From Bordetella genomosp. 7 (GTDB lineage: Bacteria; Pseudomonadota; Gammaproteobacteria; Burkholderiales; Burkholderiaceae_B), in contig NZ_NEVK01000001.1 of the NCBI RefSeq assembly GCF_002261265.1, forward strand, positions 124,001-188,000: a stretch of DNA of 64,000 nucleotides, given 5' to 3'. This document shows, piece after piece, positions 60,877 through 64,000 of this stretch. Position numbers and translations under genes: made by a program. Position 1 is the stretch's first letter. Each line of letters starts with the position of its first letter. Below the pieces are notes generated by a model. That model did not search any database and had not been told where the DNA came from. It saw nothing but the letters and a program-made list of their open reading frames with translations.

Positions 60877-61860
60877 ATGTTTTTTCTGGGAATTGACGTT
60901 TCGAAGGCCAAGCTGAACTGCGCTCTGATCGGCGCTGAAGGCGATAAGCGCAAGACCAAGGTGGTGCCCAATACGGTCGCGGGCATCCAGGCCTTGCTAG
61001 GGTGGTGCGCCAAGCAAGGTGCGCAGCCGGAGCAGTTGCACGTGGTGCTCGAGCCGAGCGGGCCGTACCACGAGCAGGCGGGCACTGCGCTGCATGACGC
61101 GGGGGCCAGGGTCTCGATGATCAATCCGGCGCAGGCGCGCGATTTTGCCGGTGCGCTGGCGGTGCGCACCAAGACCGATGAGATCGACAGCTACGTGCTG
61201 GCCCGCTACGGGCAGGCACTGCGTCCGCCGTTGTGGCAGCCGGCGCCGCTGCACGCGCGGCAACTGCGCGCGCTGCTGGCCAGGCACGAGGCGCTGGCCA
61301 AGGATCTGCAGCGTGAGCTCAACCGGCAGGAGAAGGCCCAGTTCGGCCAGTCGCCCGAGCCGGTCACCGGCTCGATTGACCAGGGCGTGGCGTTTCTGAC
61401 CGAGCAGATCAAGCGCCTGGAACGTGCTATCAATGACCATATCGACCGCCATCCAGACCTGAAAGAGGACCGGGACCTGCTGACCAGCATTCCGGCCGTC
61501 GGTCCGCAGACCGGCAACGCGTTGCTGTCGATCATGCATAACCGGCGCATCGAATCGCCTCAGTCGCTGGCGGCCTATCTGGGCTTGGCGCCCGTACAGC
61601 GCCAGTCCGGCACCAGTCTGAACGGCCGGTCTCGGCTGTCCAAGACGGGGCCGGCTAGAGTGCGAGCCACCCTGTACATGGCCGCGGTCGTGGCCGTGCG
61701 CCATAACCCTCACATACAGGCGCTCTACGCCCGTTTGCTGGCCGCCGGCAAGTCCAAAATGGCCGCTCTCGGGGCAGCCATGCGCAAGCTGGTCCACCTA
61801 TGCTTCGGCGTGCTTAAAAACCGCACCCCATATCGCAGCGATTACGCGTTAGCCACTTGA
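60877..61860 (+). CDS. IS110-family transposase (DEDD/serine recombinase)
   Basis: A 327-residue recombinase. The RuvC-like DEDD residues are D7 ('GIDVSK'), E59 ('VLEPSG'), D101 and D104 ('KTDEIDSYVLA'). A coiled-coil linker spans about 125-190. The C-terminal Tnp domain has 'LTSIPAVGPQTGNALL' and the catalytic serine S244 in 'QRQSGTSLNGRSRLSKTGPA', followed by 'RATLYMAA'. Full length and intact, so the element may be active. AGAGGAG at 60861-60867 gives the start. It cuts and rejoins donor and target guided by the bridge RNA. Confidence 0.95.
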   Translation: MFFLGIDVSKAKLNCALIGAEGDKRKTKVVPNTVAGIQALLGWCAKQGAQPEQLHVVLEPSGPYHEQAGTALHDAGARVSMINPAQARDFAGALAVRTKTDEIDSYVLARYGQALRPPLWQPAPLHARQLRALLARHEALAKDLQRELNRQEKAQFGQSPEPVTGSIDQGVAFLTEQIKRLERAINDHIDRHPDLKEDRDLLTSIPAVGPQTGNALLSIMHNRRIESPQSLAAYLGLAPVQRQSGTSLNGRSRLSKTGPARVRATLYMAAVVAVRHNPHIQALYARLLAAGKSKMAALGAAMRKLVHLCFGVLKNRTPYRSDYALAT

Positions 61861-61875
61861 CTGCCAAGACGGTAT

Positions 61876-62299
61876 CTTCGGAGTCAGACACCGGCTTGTG
61901 GCACGGTGGGGCTGGGGCATTTGCAAAGGTGTCTGACTCCCGCAGGGTGTCTGACACCTTCGGAGTCAGACACCGGCTTGCGGCAGGGCGGGGCTGGGCA
62001 TTTGCAAAGGTGTCTGACTCCCGCAGGGTGTCTGACACCTTCGGAGTCAGACACCGGCTTGCGGCATGGTGGGGCTGGGCATTTGCAAAGGTGCCTGACT
62101 CCCGCAGGGTGTCTGACACCTTCGGAGTCAGACACCGGCTTGTGGCACGGTGGGGCTTGGCATCTGCAAAGGTGTCTGACTCCCGCAGGGTGTCTGACAC
62201 CTTCGGAGTCAGACACCGGCTTGTGGCATGGTGGGGCTTGGCATTTGCAAAGGTGTCTGACTCCCGCAGGGTGTCTGACACCTTCGGAGTCAGACACCG
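61876..62299. repeat. 81-bp hairpin repeat array, right part
   Basis: It resumes with the remainder of the interrupted unit (CTTCGGAGTCAGACACC from 61876), then five full units starting at 61928, 62009, 62090, 62171 and 62252, an exact 81-base period. Spacers differ only by single changes (TGTGGCACGG, TGCGGCAGGG, TGCGGCATGG and so on). The last unit ends at ACACCG near 62299, 64 bases before the metX riboswitch. Confidence 0.93.
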
Positions 62300-62362
62300 C
62301 ACCCCGTCGCACCGGCTTCGCCGCCCTCGTGTTGCCGGCAGTGCTAAACTTCCGAACTTCAA

Positions 62363-62420
62363 CCGGCGCCGATTTGCCTGATCCGCTTGCGGGCGCCTCT
62401 ATAAATCCAGCTAAAGAGGT
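62363..62420 (+). promoter_or_regulatory. SAM-II riboswitch before metX
   Basis: The sequence follows the SAM-II consensus in order: GGCGCC (62365-62370), GATTTG (62371-62376), CTTGC (62386-62390), GGCGCC (62392-62397) pairing with the first arm, ATAAAT (62401-62406) and GCTAAAGAGG (62410-62419). The last block contains the metX Shine-Dalgarno (AGAGG, five bases before ATG 62425). In SAM-II the ligand locks a pseudoknot that hides this region, so S-adenosylmethionine would switch off metX-metW translation. Confidence 0.83.
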
Positions 62421-62424
62421 CCGT

Positions 62425-63669
62425 ATGACCGCTCCTGCCCTATCTCCGGCCGGGGGGCTAACCCCCGGCGCTGCGCCTGCCGACCCTGGTTCGGTGGGTA
62501 TCGTGACTCCCCAGCTCATCCGATTCGACGAGCCGCTGCAATTGGCCAGCGGCCAGTCGCTGCAATCGTACGAACTTGCCGTCGAGACCTACGGCGTCCT
62601 GAACGCCGAACGCACCAACGCCGTGCTGATCTGTCATGCGCTGAATGCGTCGCATCATGTGGCCGGCGTAGCGGCCGACGACCCCAACGACATCGGCTGG
62701 TGGGACAATATGGTCGGGCCGGGCAAGCCGGTGGACACCAACCGGTTTTTCGTCATCGGCGTCAACAACCTGGGGTCGTGCTTCGGGTCCACCGGCCCGG
62801 CCAGCATCAACCCCGCCACCGGTCGGCCATGGGGCGCGGCCTTTCCCGTGCTGACCGTCGAAGACTGGGTGCACGCCCAGGCGCGCCTGGCCGACTACTT
62901 CGGCATCGGGAAGTTTGCCGCGGTCATGGGCGGATCGCTGGGCGGCATGCAGGCCCTGAGCTGGGCCATTACCTGCCCGGAGCGCGTGGCGCACTGCATC
63001 GTCATCGCCAGCACGCCCCGCCTGTCGGCGCAGAACATCGGGTTCAACGAAGTGGCGCGGCGCGCCATCATCACGGACCCCGACTTCCACGGCGGCGACT
63101 ACTACGCCCACAACACGGTGCCGCGCCGCGGCCTGTCGGTGGCGCGCATGATCGGCCACATCACCTACTTGTCGGACGACGACATGGCCGAGAAATTCGG
63201 CCGTACCCAGCGCGAGCCCGCCGAAGGCGGCGCCTATCGCTACGGCTACGACGTGGAATTCGAGGTGGAGTCGTACCTGCGCTACCAGGGCGAAAAGTTT
63301 TCGCGCTACTTCGATGCCAATACGTATCTGCTGATCACGCGCGCGCTGGATTACTTCGATCCCGCACGCCGTACCGGCGGCGACCTGGCCCAGGCGCTGG
63401 AGCCCGCACGCGCCGATTTTCTGCTGGTGTCGTTCACGACCGACTGGCGCTTTCCGCCAGAGCGCTCGCGCGAAATCGTGCGGGCGCTGCTGAAAAACGG
63501 CAGCCCGGTGACATACGCCGAGATCGATGCGCCGCACGGCCATGATGCGTTCCTGCTCGACGACTCGCGCTACCACGCGGTAATGCGCGGGTATTACGAG
63601 CGCATCGCGCACAAGCTGGGCCTGGCCGTGACGGCCAGCGAACCTGCCGACGAAGGATGCCCAGCATGA
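62425..63669 (+). CDS. metX: Homoserine O-acyltransferase (acetyl/succinyl), MetX type
   Basis: A 414-residue alpha/beta-hydrolase-fold enzyme that activates homoserine for methionine synthesis. Nucleophile Ser is in '[15 protein letters not shown]' (about 170-184), Asp in '[13 protein letters not shown]' and His in '[13 protein letters not shown]'. '[17 protein letters not shown]' forms the oxyanion and acyl site. Several proteobacterial MetX proteins use succinyl-CoA rather than acetyl-CoA, and which applies here cannot be settled by eye. The start at 62425 follows AAAGAGG. The frame stays open upstream through the repeat array, but that part is not coding. It overlaps metW (ATGA). Confidence 0.93.
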   Translation: MTAPALSPAGGLTPGAAPADPGSVGIVTPQLIRFDEPLQLASGQSLQSYELAVETYGVLNAERTNAVLICHALNASHHVAGVAADDPNDIGWWDNMVGPGKPVDTNRFFVIGVNNLGSCFGSTGPASINPATGRPWGAAFPVLTVEDWVHAQARLADYFGIGKFAAVMGGSLGGMQALSWAITCPERVAHCIVIASTPRLSAQNIGFNEVARRAIITDPDFHGGDYYAHNTVPRRGLSVARMIGHITYLSDDDMAEKFGRTQREPAEGGAYRYGYDVEFEVESYLRYQGEKFSRYFDANTYLLITRALDYFDPARRTGGDLAQALEPARADFLLVSFTTDWRFPPERSREIVRALLKNGSPVTYAEIDAPHGHDAFLLDDSRYHAVMRGYYERIAHKLGLAVTASEPADEGCPA

Positions 63670-64000
63670 GCCCCGCCAGCTTTCCGCCTGTGCGCAAGCA
63701 AGACGTGCGTCCGGACCTGATCCGCATTGCCAGCTGGATCGAGCCCGGCAGCCGCGTGCTGGACCTGGGGTGCGGCGACGGCGCCCTGCTTGCTTATTTG
63801 CGCGATGAGCGCCAGGTCAGCGGCGCGGGCGTGGAAATCGACGACAGCCACGTCATTACCTGCGTACAACGCGGTGTCGAGGTCATTCAGCAGAACCTGG
63901 AAGACGGCCTGGCCTTGTTCGACAACAAGCAGTTTGACACGGTCGTGCTGTCGCAGACACTGCAGTCCATGCATCGCACCGAACACATTCTGCGCGAGAT
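63666..64000 (+). CDS. metW: Methionine biosynthesis protein MetW, N-terminal part
   Basis: The first 111 codons of a SAM-dependent-methyltransferase-fold protein that continues past the window end. '[19 protein letters not shown]' (about 21-39, motif I) and '[20 protein letters not shown]' are the MetW pattern. MetW is encoded next to metX in many proteobacteria and is thought to support or modulate MetX activity. The ATG overlaps the metX stop. Confidence 0.93.
   Translation, partial: MSPASFPPVRKQDVRPDLIRIASWIEPGSRVLDLGCGDGALLAYLRDERQVSGAGVEIDDSHVITCVQRGVEVIQQNLEDGLALFDNKQFDTVVLSQTLQSMHRTEHILRE

Larger units (their letters stand above)
60657..61878 (+). mobile_element. IS110-family insertion sequence inserted in a repeat unit
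   Basis: The element is delimited by comparison with intact neighbouring repeats. The empty site reads ...TGACAC-CTT-CGGAGTC..., the left junction TGACAC-CTT-GTATCTTG (60648-60664) and the right junction GACGGTAT-CTT-CGGAGTC (61868-61885). CTT is therefore the shared core and the element is 1222 bp with one core. There are no terminal inverted repeats, as expected for IS110. A ~220-base left end precedes the transposase, while the right end is only 15 bases: the layout of the IS110 group rather than IS1111. Confidence 0.88.

Noticed and set aside
60422-62299. CRISPR array
   Set aside because: Spacer sequences are near-identical between units and no cas genes are present. The structure is a nested palindrome.
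61906-62424. Open frame continuing upstream of metX and giving a 173-residue N-terminal extension
   Set aside because: The extension is the translation of the 81-bp repeat (27-residue period). The Shine-Dalgarno and riboswitch lie directly before ATG 62425, where the family N-terminus begins.

Overview
The window is GC-rich, densely coded DNA that looks like the chromosome of a Bordetella or a close relative (Achromobacter-type Alcaligenaceae). The reasons are six orphan Bug/TctC periplasmic receptors without TctAB membrane partners, many LysR regulators each beside a small catabolic operon, a metX-metW pair, and REP-like palindrome arrays with an IS110-family insertion. The species cannot be fixed from the sequence alone.

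Layout. 1-2.2 kb: start of a LysR gene divergent from a flavodoxin-fold quinone reductase, a diheme membrane-anchored cytochrome c, and tRNA-Arg(CCG). 2.2-6.4 kb: an islet between the tRNA 3' end and a 23-bp copy of it, carrying an AraC regulator, a Fur-box-preceded TonB siderophore receptor and a LysR remnant. 6.5-10.2 kb: LysR, a ThDP enzyme and a Bug receptor. 10.3-21.5 kb: an FCD-type GntR regulator divergent from a ten-gene run with overlapping or tightly spaced genes (aminotransferase, M29/NicX-like hydrolase, enoyl-CoA hydratase, CoA-transferase, complete five-gene branched-chain-type ABC importer, amidase), which reads as uptake and CoA-dependent breakdown of an amino- or amide-containing compound. 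21.7-29.2 kb: Bug receptor, ketopantoate-reductase-like enzyme, LysR, then a sulfur-flavoured group (cysteine-dioxygenase-like cupin, four-domain rhodanese, Bug, cystathionine beta-lyase-like enzyme). 29.2-32.2 kb: MOT1-type molybdate/sulfate transporter, MFS exporter and MarR regulator.

32.3-33.1 kb is an array of eleven ~73-bp hairpin repeats, followed by an SDR and a GH15 hydrolase (33.2-35.9 kb), a leftward Bug / quinone oxidoreductase / CoA-transferase operon with its LysR (35.9-40.1 kb), gshA, a lipoprotein and a solo LuxR-type HTH protein. 43.7-52.0 kb is an operon encoding a complete succinate dehydrogenase/fumarate reductase-like complex interleaved with a two-subunit class I fumarase, then a Bug receptor, a ThDP enzyme and a TauE-type exporter. 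The flavoprotein lacks the usual FAD-linking histidine. 52.0-60.4 kb is a leftward operon that I read as sulfolactate degradation: SuyA/SuyB sulfo-lyase, a TauABC-type importer, a Bug receptor and two dehydrogenases matching the SlcC/ComC racemisation pair, with a divergent HutC-type GntR regulator and a palindromic operator.

60.4-62.3 kb is an array of nine 81-bp hairpin repeats, interrupted by an IS110-family element. The left end of the element contains a readable bridge RNA: guide segments match both its own ends and the repeat it sits in. The array abuts a SAM-II riboswitch in front of metX-metW, which ends the window.
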